Position numbers and translations under genes: made by a program. A stretch of 64,000 nucleotides of DNA from Phycisphaerales bacterium (GTDB lineage: Bacteria; Planctomycetota; Phycisphaerae; Phycisphaerales; UBA1924): contig CANHCQ010000011.1 in NCBI GenBank assembly GCA_947459215.1, forward strand, positions 1-64,000. The letters are read 5' to 3'. Positions within the stretch are counted from its first letter, which is position 1, and every line of letters begins with the position of its first letter. The notes under the pieces were generated by a model. It saw only the letters and a program-made list of their open reading frames with translations. It made no database searches and had not been told where the DNA came from. This document shows positions 52,070 through 60,749 of this stretch, in pieces.

Positions 52070-52075
52070 ATTATC
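52070..52075 (-). promoter_or_regulatory. -10-like box of a leaderless promoter (manA)
   Basis: On the minus strand GATAAT, one mismatch from consensus, ends 6 nt before the manA ATG. Confidence 0.45.
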
Positions 52076-52180
52076 GGCACGGCGACGCCGCGGGATTGGC
52101 GGACCCACCCGGAGTTGCCGATGTACCGCGGCGGCGGGCATCCCCCGCTCTCTACACTCCCGCTTCGCACGGAGGCTCCC

Positions 52181-53905
52181 ATGTCCGACCACGCTCGCGT
52201 CGCCTACTTCTCGATGGAAATCGGCGTCGATCCGCTCGTTCCCACCTACTCCGGCGGGCTCGGCATGCTCGCGGGCGATTTGATCCGCTCCGCCGCCGAC
52301 ATTGCCCTGCCGCTGGTCGGTATCTCGCTCTTGCACCGCAAGGGCTACTTCCAGCAGTCGATCGACGCCTCGGGCATGCAGCAGGAAGCGCCCGTCGCCT
52401 GGAACCCGGCGGACAAGCTCGAGCTCATGAAGCCGCGGGTTGCCATGAAGCTCAACGGCCGAAAGGTCGCCATTCAGGCCTGGAAGTACACCGTCAAGCC
52501 GACCCACGCCGCCGGCAGGGACGTCCCCGTCTACTTCCTCGACACCGACATCCCCGACAACGACCCGCACGATCGCCATCTCACCGATCAGCTCTACGGC
52601 GGCGACCATCGCCACCGCCTCGAACAGGAGGCCGTGCTCGGCATCGGCGGCATCTACATGCTCCGCGCCCTCGGCCACCGCGAGCTGAAGACCTATCACA
52701 TGAACGAGGGCCACGGCGCGTTCGTCACCATCGAGCTCCTGGCCGAACACTCCTACAAGCGCAAGACCAGCCCCGCCGATCCCGAGGTCATCCAGGCCGT
52801 GCGTGCCGCGTGCGTCTTCACCACCCACACCCCCGTCCCCGCCGGGCACGATCAGTTCTCGCTGCAGCAGGTCTTTGAGGCCCTCGGCGAGCAGTCGGCG
52901 ATCTACGACGGCGCCCCATACTGCCCCGGCGGCATGCTCAACATGACCCGGCTGGCCATGCACTACAGCCACTTCAGCAACGCCGTCGCTCGCCGCCACG
53001 CCGAAGTCTCACGCGACATGTTCCACGGCCACCGCATCGATTACGTGACCAACGGCGTGCACGCGCCGACGTGGCTCTCGCCCGAGATGCAGGCCCTGCT
53101 CGACAAGCACGCGCCACAATGGCGCGCAGACTTCCGCGCCGTGCGCCGGGCCATGTTCATCCCCGATGCCGATCTCTTCGCCGCACACGCCGCCGGCAAA
53201 AAGCGGCTCCTCGAGCACGTCAACCAGCGCTGCGGCCTGTCGAGCTCGGCGGCCTTGGCGCCCGATCGCTTCACCATCGGCTTCGCCCGCCGCGCCACCG
53301 GATACAAGCGCGCCGACCTGCTCCTCACCGACGTCGAAGCGATCAAGCACATCGCCAGCAAGGTCGGCCCGATCCAGGTGATCTACGCCGGCAAGGCCCA
53401 CCCCCGCGACCGCCAGGGCAAAGACATCATCAAGCACATCATCGAGAAGCTCGCAAGCCTCGCGCCGCACGTCCGCGGCGTCTTCGTTCCCAACTACGAT
53501 TTCGCCCTCTGCCAGAAGATGGTCTGCGGCGTGGACCTGTGGCTCAACAATCCCATCCCGCCGCTGGAAGCATCGGGCACCAGCGGCATGAAGGCGGCAC
53601 TCAACGGCGTGCCCAGCCTGTCCACGCCCGACGGCTGGTGGCTTGAAGGCTGCGCCGAAGGACTGACGGGCTGGACGATCGGCCGCGACGACTTCGAGGC
53701 GAACACGTTCGCGCACGACCCCGGCCGCGTCGGGCGTGATGCCGTGTCGCTCTACAGCAAGCTGGAGCAGGAGATCCTGCCCTTGTACTACAAGGATCGC
53801 CCGATGTGGGCCAACGTGATGCGCAGCGCGATCGCGATGAACGGCAGCCAGTTCAACACCAACCGCGCGATGGAGGAATACGCGAAGGTGGCGTACAAGC
53901 TGTAG
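52181..53905 (+). CDS. glgP: Alpha-glucan (glycogen/maltodextrin) phosphorylase, short form
   Basis: This is a 574-residue GT35 enzyme releasing glucose 1-phosphate from alpha-1,4-glucans. YFSMEIGVDPLVPTYSGGLG and GMLAGDLIRSAADI begin the protein. THTPVPAGHDQF, MTRLAMHYS and VTNGVHAPTW lie in the middle. FARRATGYKRADLL and the PLP Lys in ASGTSGMKAALNGVPSLST lie near the C-terminal third. It lacks the N-terminal extension of the long archaeal-type form and is much shorter than the roughly 800-residue E. coli GlgP. GGAGG is 6 nt before the ATG, with TACACT further upstream. It is divergent from manA. Confidence 0.93.
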   Translation: MSDHARVAYFSMEIGVDPLVPTYSGGLGMLAGDLIRSAADIALPLVGISLLHRKGYFQQSIDASGMQQEAPVAWNPADKLELMKPRVAMKLNGRKVAIQAWKYTVKPTHAAGRDVPVYFLDTDIPDNDPHDRHLTDQLYGGDHRHRLEQEAVLGIGGIYMLRALGHRELKTYHMNEGHGAFVTIELLAEHSYKRKTSPADPEVIQAVRAACVFTTHTPVPAGHDQFSLQQVFEALGEQSAIYDGAPYCPGGMLNMTRLAMHYSHFSNAVARRHAEVSRDMFHGHRIDYVTNGVHAPTWLSPEMQALLDKHAPQWRADFRAVRRAMFIPDADLFAAHAAGKKRLLEHVNQRCGLSSSAALAPDRFTIGFARRATGYKRADLLLTDVEAIKHIASKVGPIQVIYAGKAHPRDRQGKDIIKHIIEKLASLAPHVRGVFVPNYDFALCQKMVCGVDLWLNNPIPPLEASGTSGMKAALNGVPSLSTPDGWWLEGCAEGLTGWTIGRDDFEANTFAHDPGRVGRDAVSLYSKLEQEILPLYYKDRPMWANVMRSAIAMNGSQFNTNRAMEEYAKVAYKL

Positions 53906-53908
53906 CGT

Positions 53909-54655
53909 TCAACGCTCCAGCGAAGCGACGAACGCCACATCGGCGTCGCCGGGGTTCAGGACCTGACCGGTCTGCACGCGCTTGGCGTAGCTGAACTTCA
54001 ACAGTTCGCCAATCCCGTCGGGATCGGCCAGAGCGCTGCCAGGAACAAAGATGTCGCGCGGAGCCGGGATGCGGCTTCCTGTGGGATTGAGCTTCACGAA
54101 CTGCCAGTTCCGAACCAGCACGCCGCGGGACGCGTCCTCGCCCTCGAAGTACACCCGCACCGGCCGATCGCGCTCAGCCTGGAGCACCATGATGGTGATC
54201 TGGGTGCTGTCGCCCACGGCGATGATCGTTGTGCCCTCGGCGGCGGCCACGACTCGCTTGACGACCACGATCGGCTGCGTGCCGCTGGCGATCACGAATC
54301 CGTTCTGGAGCGAAAGCGTGACCGCGGAGTTGTGCACATCGGCACGAAGGCGGGTGCCGTCGGGTGGCGGGCCGACGAGCAGTTGATAGGTCGGGGTGCC
54401 GGGCGGTACGATCGGCTCGAGCAGAAACGTCTCGGGCGTGTCGAGCTGATAGCCATCGGTGAGGTAGCGACTCACGACGCGGAAGCCGGGCTCAGGGGTC
54501 GGCATATCCGCTCGGGCCTCTCGCGAGCGACCGCCGATTTCGCCGCCTTCGGCTCGCTCCGCAGGCCGCGCCGCGCATCCTCCCACATGGAGAGCGCCCG
54601 CGAGCACAAGACCGGCAAGACCACCAACCCGAACCAACGCGATGCGAACGTTCAT
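53909..54655 (-). CDS. Lipoprotein of unknown function coupled to the CHASE2 kinase
   Basis: This is a 248-residue protein. The signal ends in a lipobox HVGGC near residue 27. The mature part begins with a Glu/Arg/Ala-rich linker, then two beta-rich halves (YQLLVGPPPDGTRLRADVHN, VYFEGEDASRGVLVRNWQFV). No domain is recognised. Its ATG overlaps the TGA of the kinase gene (ATGA at 54652-54655), so the two are made together. It may be a ligand-binding or signalling partner of the kinase's extracytoplasmic domain. Confidence 0.7.
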   Translation of the reverse strand: MNVRIALVRVGGLAGLVLAGALHVGGCAARPAERAEGGEIGGRSREARADMPTPEPGFRVVSRYLTDGYQLDTPETFLLEPIVPPGTPTYQLLVGPPPDGTRLRADVHNSAVTLSLQNGFVIASGTQPIVVVKRVVAAAEGTTIIAVGDSTQITIMVLQAERDRPVRVYFEGEDASRGVLVRNWQFVKLNPTGSRIPAPRDIFVPGSALADPDGIGELLKFSYAKRVQTGQVLNPGDADVAFVASLER

Positions 54656-56985
54656 GCAAGCCTCCCGCCGCTCAAAGGAGCGGACCCCGTGCGACGCCGT
54701 GTCGCCAGCTTACCGAGCCCCCAGCCGACGACCAGCGCGAGCAACCCCGCACCAATCGCCGCCAACGGGTTCCAGAGCATGCCGCCGACACGCAGGCTCA
54801 GCACGCTACCAGCAAACGGCAAGACTGTCAAAGCCGCCGCAAACCAGAGCACGCGCCGAGTCGCTAGCCCGAACCATGCGCCGGTGAGCGCCAGCAACGC
54901 GATCAGCCCGTGCATCGTGCGTTCGCTCGGCACTTGCATCGCATCGTCGCGGAGCAGCCGCTGCACGCCCGCGGCGTGGCTCCAGACGCCCGGCATCGGC
55001 TCGCCTCCCGGCGGCTCCTGCATGTCTCCCCCGTCGGCACTGGCGTTGCCAAGCAAGACGATCTGACCGGCAAACCGTTCCCGAAGCGCGTCGGGCGACA
55101 TCGCCATCACCCGCTCCACGGGAGTCGTCGCGTCGAGCAAACGGGCCCGATCCAGCGGCACCAGCAGTTGCAGCACGCGATCGCCGGAGCGCAGCCCGAG
55201 CGCCGCGTCGTCCTCGGTGATGGACTGCTCGCCGCTGACCCGCAGGTATATCGGTTCTCGCAGCGGGGCCCGCCGCGCGTCGTCGCGCAGGAAGCGGACT
55301 TCGAGCAGTCCGGCGTCGGCCAGCGAGAGCGCCGCACTCGGCGCCCGTGCGAGCGCGGCAAGCCGCAGCGACAGCGACGGCGTTGGCTCGCTCCCGGCCC
55401 TCATCAGCACCAGATCGAGCGCCCACGTATCAGGACCGGTGAATCCGCCCGTCACCGGGCCGGATGACGCTCGCTTCGCCAGATCGAGCGCGAGCGATGG
55501 CGTGCCATCGTCGCCGGGCGTCCACGATGGGGCCGCGAGCACCACCGGAATGCCCGCCCGACGGGCCGCGTCCAGCGCTTCGCTCAGCGCTTGGTCGTGC
55601 TCCGATGCGCGCCGAAAGAGCAGATCGATGCCGATCCCCCGCACGCCCGCGGCGGTGAGCCGCCGCACTAGGTCGGCGTACACACGACGCCACGACGCCC
55701 GCGCCTCATTGCTCACCTCGGCGATGCCAGCCGCCGCCCCGACCTGCTGCATGTCGGTGGTGTCGGTGATCGCGATGATCCGCGTGTCGGGCAGGTCGCC
55801 CGCCAGCGTGGTCGCCGGCGCCACACTGGCCATCGCGCCGTTGAACACGATCGACGCCCCGGTGTGCCGAAACACCAGCGGGGTCAGCACCAGCGACCCG
55901 ATCATCGCGCTGGCGAGCGCGACAACCAGCGCCGCCAACATCGGCCGACGTGCGGTCAACTCAGCGGTTCGTCGCGTCGCCCGCTCCCGCATCGACTCGG
56001 GCCGCGCCGCGATGGGGCGGCCCTCAGCAAAGGCCCGCAGGTCCGCGGCGAGTTCCGGCACGCTCTGGTAGCGATCGGCCGCGTCGCGGCGCAGGCACTT
56101 GGCGACGATCACATCAAGATCGAGCGGCACACCCGGAGCAAGCGAGCGCACCCGCGTCGCGTCGCGCTCGCAGATCGCATGCCGCAGCGACTCGCGGTCG
56201 CCACGGTCGCGTATCTCGTGCGGCGAACGGCCCGTCAGCATCTCGAACAGCACCGCGCCGATCGCGAAGATGTCCACGCGATGGTCGGCAGGCTGGCCGA
56301 GGATCTGCTCCGGAGCCATGTACTCCGGCGTGCCGATCACAACGCCGGTCGCGGTGACCGGTGAATCGATCGCGCCCGCCAGCGACTCACCCAGCACCTT
56401 GGCGATGCCGAAATCGATGAGCTTCACGCCGACTCGGCCGCCGCTCCACGCGGGCGTGACCAGGATGTTCGACGGCTTGAGGTCGCGGTGCACGATGCCG
56501 GCGTCGTGAGCCGCGGCGATCGCGTCGCACACGAGCAATACGAGCGCGACGACCTCGTTCGCCGCAGGGCGATGCTCGCGGAGATAACGCTCGAGCGTCG
56601 TGCTCGCCTCGACAAGCTCCATGACGAGATACGGCACGCTCAGGCCGTGCTCGTCGCGGTGAATGCCGGCGTCGATGACACCCGCGATGCCGGCGTGGCG
56701 CAGCCGGGCGAGCATCCTTCCTTCGCTCTCAAACCGCGCGAGCAGATCAGGCCGCACCAGACCGGGCTTCATCACCTTCAAAGCAACCCGCCGACGCAGC
56801 GCTTCCTGCTCGGCCTCATAGACCAAGCCCATGCCGCCGGAACCGAGCAACGCGAGGATGCGATAGCCGGCGATGCGGACGGACGTCGGCGTGCCGACGA
56901 CGCCCGGCGACGCCGCGGTGGGACGGTCGCCGGGATCGCCCTTCCAGGCGTGATCGGCGGAGGTTGGATCGGGGTTGGGGTTCAT
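54652..56985 (-). CDS. Membrane Ser/Thr protein kinase with C-terminal CHASE2 sensor
   Basis: This is a 777-residue protein. The kinase domain spans about 30-300: LGSGGMGLVYEAEQ, VALKVM, VHRDLKPSNILV with intact HRD, LIDFGIAK and GTPEYMAPEQ. Then comes a membrane helix (ALVVALASAMIGSLVLTPLV) near 355, and an extracytoplasmic CHASE2 domain at about 375-690 with RIIAITDTTDMQ and GVRGIGIDLLFRR, followed by IVLLGNASADGGD. It ends with three closely spaced helices. This order, kinase first and CHASE2 last, is known for bacterial Ser/Thr kinases. It overlaps the downstream lipoprotein gene by four bases. Confidence 0.93.
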   Translation of the reverse strand: MNPNPDPTSADHAWKGDPGDRPTAASPGVVGTPTSVRIAGYRILALLGSGGMGLVYEAEQEALRRRVALKVMKPGLVRPDLLARFESEGRMLARLRHAGIAGVIDAGIHRDEHGLSVPYLVMELVEASTTLERYLREHRPAANEVVALVLLVCDAIAAAHDAGIVHRDLKPSNILVTPAWSGGRVGVKLIDFGIAKVLGESLAGAIDSPVTATGVVIGTPEYMAPEQILGQPADHRVDIFAIGAVLFEMLTGRSPHEIRDRGDRESLRHAICERDATRVRSLAPGVPLDLDVIVAKCLRRDAADRYQSVPELAADLRAFAEGRPIAARPESMRERATRRTAELTARRPMLAALVVALASAMIGSLVLTPLVFRHTGASIVFNGAMASVAPATTLAGDLPDTRIIAITDTTDMQQVGAAAGIAEVSNEARASWRRVYADLVRRLTAAGVRGIGIDLLFRRASEHDQALSEALDAARRAGIPVVLAAPSWTPGDDGTPSLALDLAKRASSGPVTGGFTGPDTWALDLVLMRAGSEPTPSLSLRLAALARAPSAALSLADAGLLEVRFLRDDARRAPLREPIYLRVSGEQSITEDDAALGLRSGDRVLQLLVPLDRARLLDATTPVERVMAMSPDALRERFAGQIVLLGNASADGGDMQEPPGGEPMPGVWSHAAGVQRLLRDDAMQVPSERTMHGLIALLALTGAWFGLATRRVLWFAAALTVLPFAGSVLSLRVGGMLWNPLAAIGAGLLALVVGWGLGKLATRRRTGSAPLSGGRLA

Positions 56986-57170
56986 CAAGACGCGTCGGGC
57001 GACACCCCAGCCTACCGCGTCCGCGCCGATCCCGCGGCCCGCCAGAGCCCGGGACACGGATTCCGTGAAGTTCGCGGCCGCGGGACCGGAGTTCGGTTGC
57101 CGAACGGGCAATCCGGCGCACACGGAAAGAAGCGACGGCTTCTCGTGGCCCCGTGCGCTCGAAGGTCCTT

Positions 57171-57852
57171 ATGAAGATTGCATTCGCGTCATTTGCCGTA
57201 GCCCTTGTTTCGTCCCTTGCCGGTGCCGCCTGGGGCTTGAAGTTTGAGGTAAGTTCCGACGGCGGCGCGACGTGGACCAACAACGTGAACGCGCTGCCGG
57301 GTGAACGCGCTGCCGGGGCAGACGATCACCTTCCGCCTCGGCTCGTACTTCGACGTGGGAACGAAGGTCACGACAGCCGATGGCACTGGGAATGCGATGG
57401 CGCTCAACCGCTTCACGGGTTCGAATCAGTTCACGAACTTCGGAATGGGTGATATGTTCGGGAGTCTGGTACGGACCGCGACGAGCGGTGGACAGGCGAT
57501 CATCGGGACCAGCGGCGGAGCGATCGGAGGCACCGCCATTACCTCGTTTGCGGGCCAACTGCTGCTCACGCTGCCCAGCACGCCGGAGACCTATTACCAG
57601 ATCTTCCGGGGCGAGATCAAGATTAGTAACGTGATCTTCACGCCCCGCGTGCTCACCTTCAAGAACAAGACCTTCGGCTCCGGCACGACGAAGGGCCTGA
57701 CGTTTTACCACGACGCATCCGCGGCCAACAAGCAGTCCGCCCAGCCCGACGAGCCCCGCACCGATCTTGAGGCGTCGATCAATGTGATTCCCACACCGGC
57801 TTCATTGGCGGTGCTCGGCGTGGCCGGTGTTCTTCTGCGTCGCCGTCGTTAG
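57171..57852 (+). pseudogene. PEP-CTERM-like secreted protein gene frameshifted by a 16-bp tandem duplication
   Basis: From ATG 57171 the frame encodes a signal peptide (FASFAVALVSSLAGAAWG) and KFEVSSDGGATWTNNVNALPG, matching the start of the protein at 5465-9139. A perfect 16-bp duplication, GTGAACGCGCTGCCGG at 57285-57300 and again at 57301-57316, shifts the frame. After the second copy the correct frame resumes with QTITFRLGSYFDVGTKVTT and runs to a C-terminal tail IPTPASLAVLGVAGVLLRRR, a PEP-CTERM-like sorting signal. Removing one copy gives an intact protein of about 220 residues. It may be broken, phase-variable or a sequencing artefact. Confidence 0.75.
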
Positions 57853-58541
57853 ACGTGCTTCACAACATCGCCGATGGGGTAGCGAACCTTGGCCATACCG
57901 GCGATGGCGTCGTCTGCCGCGCGGTAACCGGCGGTGGCGACGCAGAGCGTGGTGTAGTCGTTGCCCAACACCGGCCGCAGCGCCTCGTCGTACTGCTTGG
58001 GATCAATACCTTCCATCGGGCAGGCGTCGATGCCGAGATTGGCGGCGGCGGTGAGGAAGACACCCAGCGCGATGTAGACCTGCTTGGCGGCCCAGAGCGC
58101 GGTGTCGAAGCCGGGCTGGTTCGCGAAACCGAGCATCATGTTCTTGTACCCGTCGAGCGACGCGACCGGCACGCCGCGGGTGGCGGCGATGCTGTCGATG
58201 TAGCACTGCACGTCCTCGGCCCCCAGCGTGGTCCGGCGCGCGAACGCGATCAGGTGCGAGGCGTCGGTGATCTGCGACTGGTTCCAGCTCGCGCCCTTGA
58301 GCTTCTCACGCAGAGCCTTGTCGTTGATCACCACGAAGCGCCACGGCTGCAGGCCGAAGCTGGAAGGCGACAGAACCGTCGCGTGCTCCAGGGCCTGCCA
58401 CGTGGCGGCGGGGATCTTCTTGCTCGCGTCGAACTTCTTCACCGCGTACCGCCACTGCAGGTTGTTGATCAGGGCGGCGGTGTCGATGGGCTTGGGGGAA
58501 AGGGTGGAGGGGGAGGAGGGGGAGGTGGGGGCGGTCGTCAT
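57849..58541 (-). CDS. NAD(P)H-dependent nitroreductase, NfsB-like
   Basis: This is a 230-residue FMN enzyme. RYAVKKFDASKKIPAATWQA is the usual N-terminal FMN-binding segment, LSPSSFGLQPWRFVVI follows, and ACPMEGIDPKQYDEAL is the NfsB/DrgA signature. Substrates are nitroaromatics or quinones. A repetitive Pro/Ser-rich N-terminal linker (APTSPSSPSTLSPKPI) precedes the domain and is unusual. GTG 58553 upstream in frame is an alternative start. It converges with the PEP-CTERM-like gene and overlaps it by four bases. Confidence 0.92.
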   Translation of the reverse strand: MTTAPTSPSSPSTLSPKPIDTAALINNLQWRYAVKKFDASKKIPAATWQALEHATVLSPSSFGLQPWRFVVINDKALREKLKGASWNQSQITDASHLIAFARRTTLGAEDVQCYIDSIAATRGVPVASLDGYKNMMLGFANQPGFDTALWAAKQVYIALGVFLTAAANLGIDACPMEGIDPKQYDEALRPVLGNDYTTLCVATAGYRAADDAIAGMAKVRYPIGDVVKHV

Positions 58542-58719
58542 CGAAGTACTCACGGTTGGTGTCGGATTCGTCCAAAGAGTACGGTCTGATGCCACGGACG
58601 CGGTTTGGTTCCACGCCCATTGCAGCCCAGCGTATCCCGAATGCAATGGCAGATTTCTGCTTCCAACATGCCTCAGGATGCTGTAGATTGCTCGCCCGAC
58701 TCTCTCCGGCGCCAACCCC

Positions 58720-60498
58720 ATGAGCAACACCCCTTCTCCGACATCCGCCCGCACCGGCAACGGCATCCTCGACTTCATCGAGTGGCTCGGCAACAAGATC
58801 CCCGAGCCCGCGGTGCTCTTTGCGCTCTTCGCGGCGATCGTCGTCGTCGTCGCCGCCATCGGCGATGCGGCCGGCTGGAAGGTCCAGCCAGTGCAACCCA
58901 AGGTCCAGCTCGTCGAGAAGAAAGACGCAAGCGGGAACGTCGTCACGCACGCCGACGGCAAGCCGGTGATGATCCCGGTCCTCGGAGCCGATGGACGCCC
59001 GGAGATCATTCTGGAGAAGAAGGGCGACCCGATCGCCCCGCGCACGCTGCTCACCAGCGAGGGCATCTATTGGATGTTCTCGTCGATGCTGCGGAACTTC
59101 ACGCACCTGCCGGCGCTGGGGCTCATCTTCGTCAGCATCCTGGGCATCGGACTGGCGGAAAAGTTTGGCATGTTCGGGGCGGCGATGCGCTGGCTTGCCC
59201 AGATCGCGCCCAAGCCGCTCCTCACGCCGATCATCGTGATGGTGGGCGCCAACAGCTCGCTGGCGAGCGACGCGGGGTACATCATCCTGCCGCCGCTGGC
59301 CGCCGCGCTGTACGCCGCGATGGGGCGCTCGCCGATCGCGGGGCTAGCGGCCGCGTTCAGCGGCGTCGCGGGCGGCTTCTGCGCCGGCTTCAGCCTCAAT
59401 GCCAGCGACACCTTCATGGCCGGTCAGGCCCAGCAAGCGGCCCAGATCATCGACCCGGCCCGCGACGTCCTGCCCACCGCCAACTGGGTCTTCAAGGGTG
59501 TCTCGGTCCTCGTCCTCATGGTCGCGGGCTGGCTGGTCACCGACAAGATTGTCGAGCCCCGGCTCTTGGCCGCCGAGAAGAACAAGTCACCCGGCGCGCC
59601 CGCCGACGCCGCCGATCAGAAGACGATCCACGACATGAGCCTCAGTTCGGTCGAGAAGCGTGGCCTGCTCGCGGCCCTGGTGGCCATGATCGCGGTGACC
59701 GGCGTCTTCCTCGCTCTGATCTTCATGCCCGGCGCTCCGCTGCACGGGCAGGGCCAGCAGACACTCGCCAACGGGCACGTGCTCATGAGCGGGCCCGCGA
59801 CGGCGCTCAAGGGTGAGGGCACCAACGCCCTGCGCCTGCTCGAAGCCCCCGGCCACCGCTGGGCCCACGTCATCGTTCCGATGATGCTCTTCGTCTTCCT
59901 GATCCCCGGCATGGCCTACGGCATCGTCGTCGGCACGCTCCGCACCCAGAAGGATTTCGTCGACGCCATGCAGTCCGGCGTCAAGTCCATCGTGCCGGTG
60001 CTGACCATCATGTTCTTCCTCGGCCAGTTCGTCGAGTACTTCAAGTACACCCAGCTCGACCGCATGCTCGCCTACGCCGGCGGCCAGTTGCTGGTCTCGG
60101 CCGACCTGCCCATCCCGCTCCTGATCGTCGCGTTCATCCTCATCGTCATCGCCGGCGACTTCGCGATGAGCGGCCTGATGAGCAAGTTCGCCGTCATGGC
60201 CCCGATCTTCGTGCCCATGTTCATGTTCGTGGGCATCAGCCCCGAACTGATGATGGCGTGCTACCGCATCGGCGACAGCGTGGTGAACGTCGTGACGCCG
60301 CTCAACAGCTACGCCCTGATCGTGCTGGCGGTGCTGCAGAAGTACAAGCCGGGCGCTGGGCTGGGCACGCAGATCGCGCTCATGCTGCCGTACTCGGTGG
60401 TCTACTTCCTGTTCTGGACCGCGCTGCTCTTGGCGTGGTACATGGTGGGTGCAGACCTCGGCCCGGGCGGGCCGCTGACGTACACGCCGCCGCACTGA
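58720..60498 (+). CDS. AbgT-family transporter
   Basis: This is a 592-residue membrane protein of the p-aminobenzoyl-glutamate transporter family, which also exports sulfonamide-like antimetabolites. The N-terminal helix region FIEWLGNKIPEPAVLFALFA is characteristic, as are GIGLAEKFGMFGAAMRWLA and the reentrant-loop sequences VGANSSLASDAGYIILPPLA and GGFCAGFSLNASDTFMAG. VVTPLNSYALIVLAVLQKY lies near the C-terminus. A periplasmic insertion of about 60 residues (VQLVEKKDASGNVVTHADGK onward) lies between helices 1 and 2, as is usual. No hydrolase partner (abgA/abgB) is adjacent. Confidence 0.93.
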   Translation: MSNTPSPTSARTGNGILDFIEWLGNKIPEPAVLFALFAAIVVVVAAIGDAAGWKVQPVQPKVQLVEKKDASGNVVTHADGKPVMIPVLGADGRPEIILEKKGDPIAPRTLLTSEGIYWMFSSMLRNFTHLPALGLIFVSILGIGLAEKFGMFGAAMRWLAQIAPKPLLTPIIVMVGANSSLASDAGYIILPPLAAALYAAMGRSPIAGLAAAFSGVAGGFCAGFSLNASDTFMAGQAQQAAQIIDPARDVLPTANWVFKGVSVLVLMVAGWLVTDKIVEPRLLAAEKNKSPGAPADAADQKTIHDMSLSSVEKRGLLAALVAMIAVTGVFLALIFMPGAPLHGQGQQTLANGHVLMSGPATALKGEGTNALRLLEAPGHRWAHVIVPMMLFVFLIPGMAYGIVVGTLRTQKDFVDAMQSGVKSIVPVLTIMFFLGQFVEYFKYTQLDRMLAYAGGQLLVSADLPIPLLIVAFILIVIAGDFAMSGLMSKFAVMAPIFVPMFMFVGISPELMMACYRIGDSVVNVVTPLNSYALIVLAVLQKYKPGAGLGTQIALMLPYSVVYFLFWTALLLAWYMVGADLGPGGPLTYTPPH

Positions 60499-60749
60499 TG
60501 CTCGGAGTCTCAGGCCCATGCAATGGGCCGGAGCCCGTTGCCAGACGCGCAGCGTCTGGTGGCAGAATCGCACCCTCTCGGTACGGTTATTGCTGGTCCG
60601 CACGCGGAACGGGCGGCCGTTCTGTCGATTGGAGCGCCGCTCGCCCATCTCAGGGGCGATCCAATCTAAGAACAACCGAAGCCGGCGATTGCGCCGGCAT
60701 TCGTATTCGCCTCCCATGACATTCGAGAACAGCGGACTTCCAATCGTGC
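60499..60749. other. Gap with hairpins after the AbgT gene
   Basis: Two hairpins are visible: GGCCCAT/ATGGGCC near 60512-60528 and CCAGACGC/GCGTCTGG at 60541-60559, the latter within TTGCCAGACG...GTGGCA. These may be part of a dispersed repeat or a terminator without T run. No gene was found. Confidence 0.45.
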
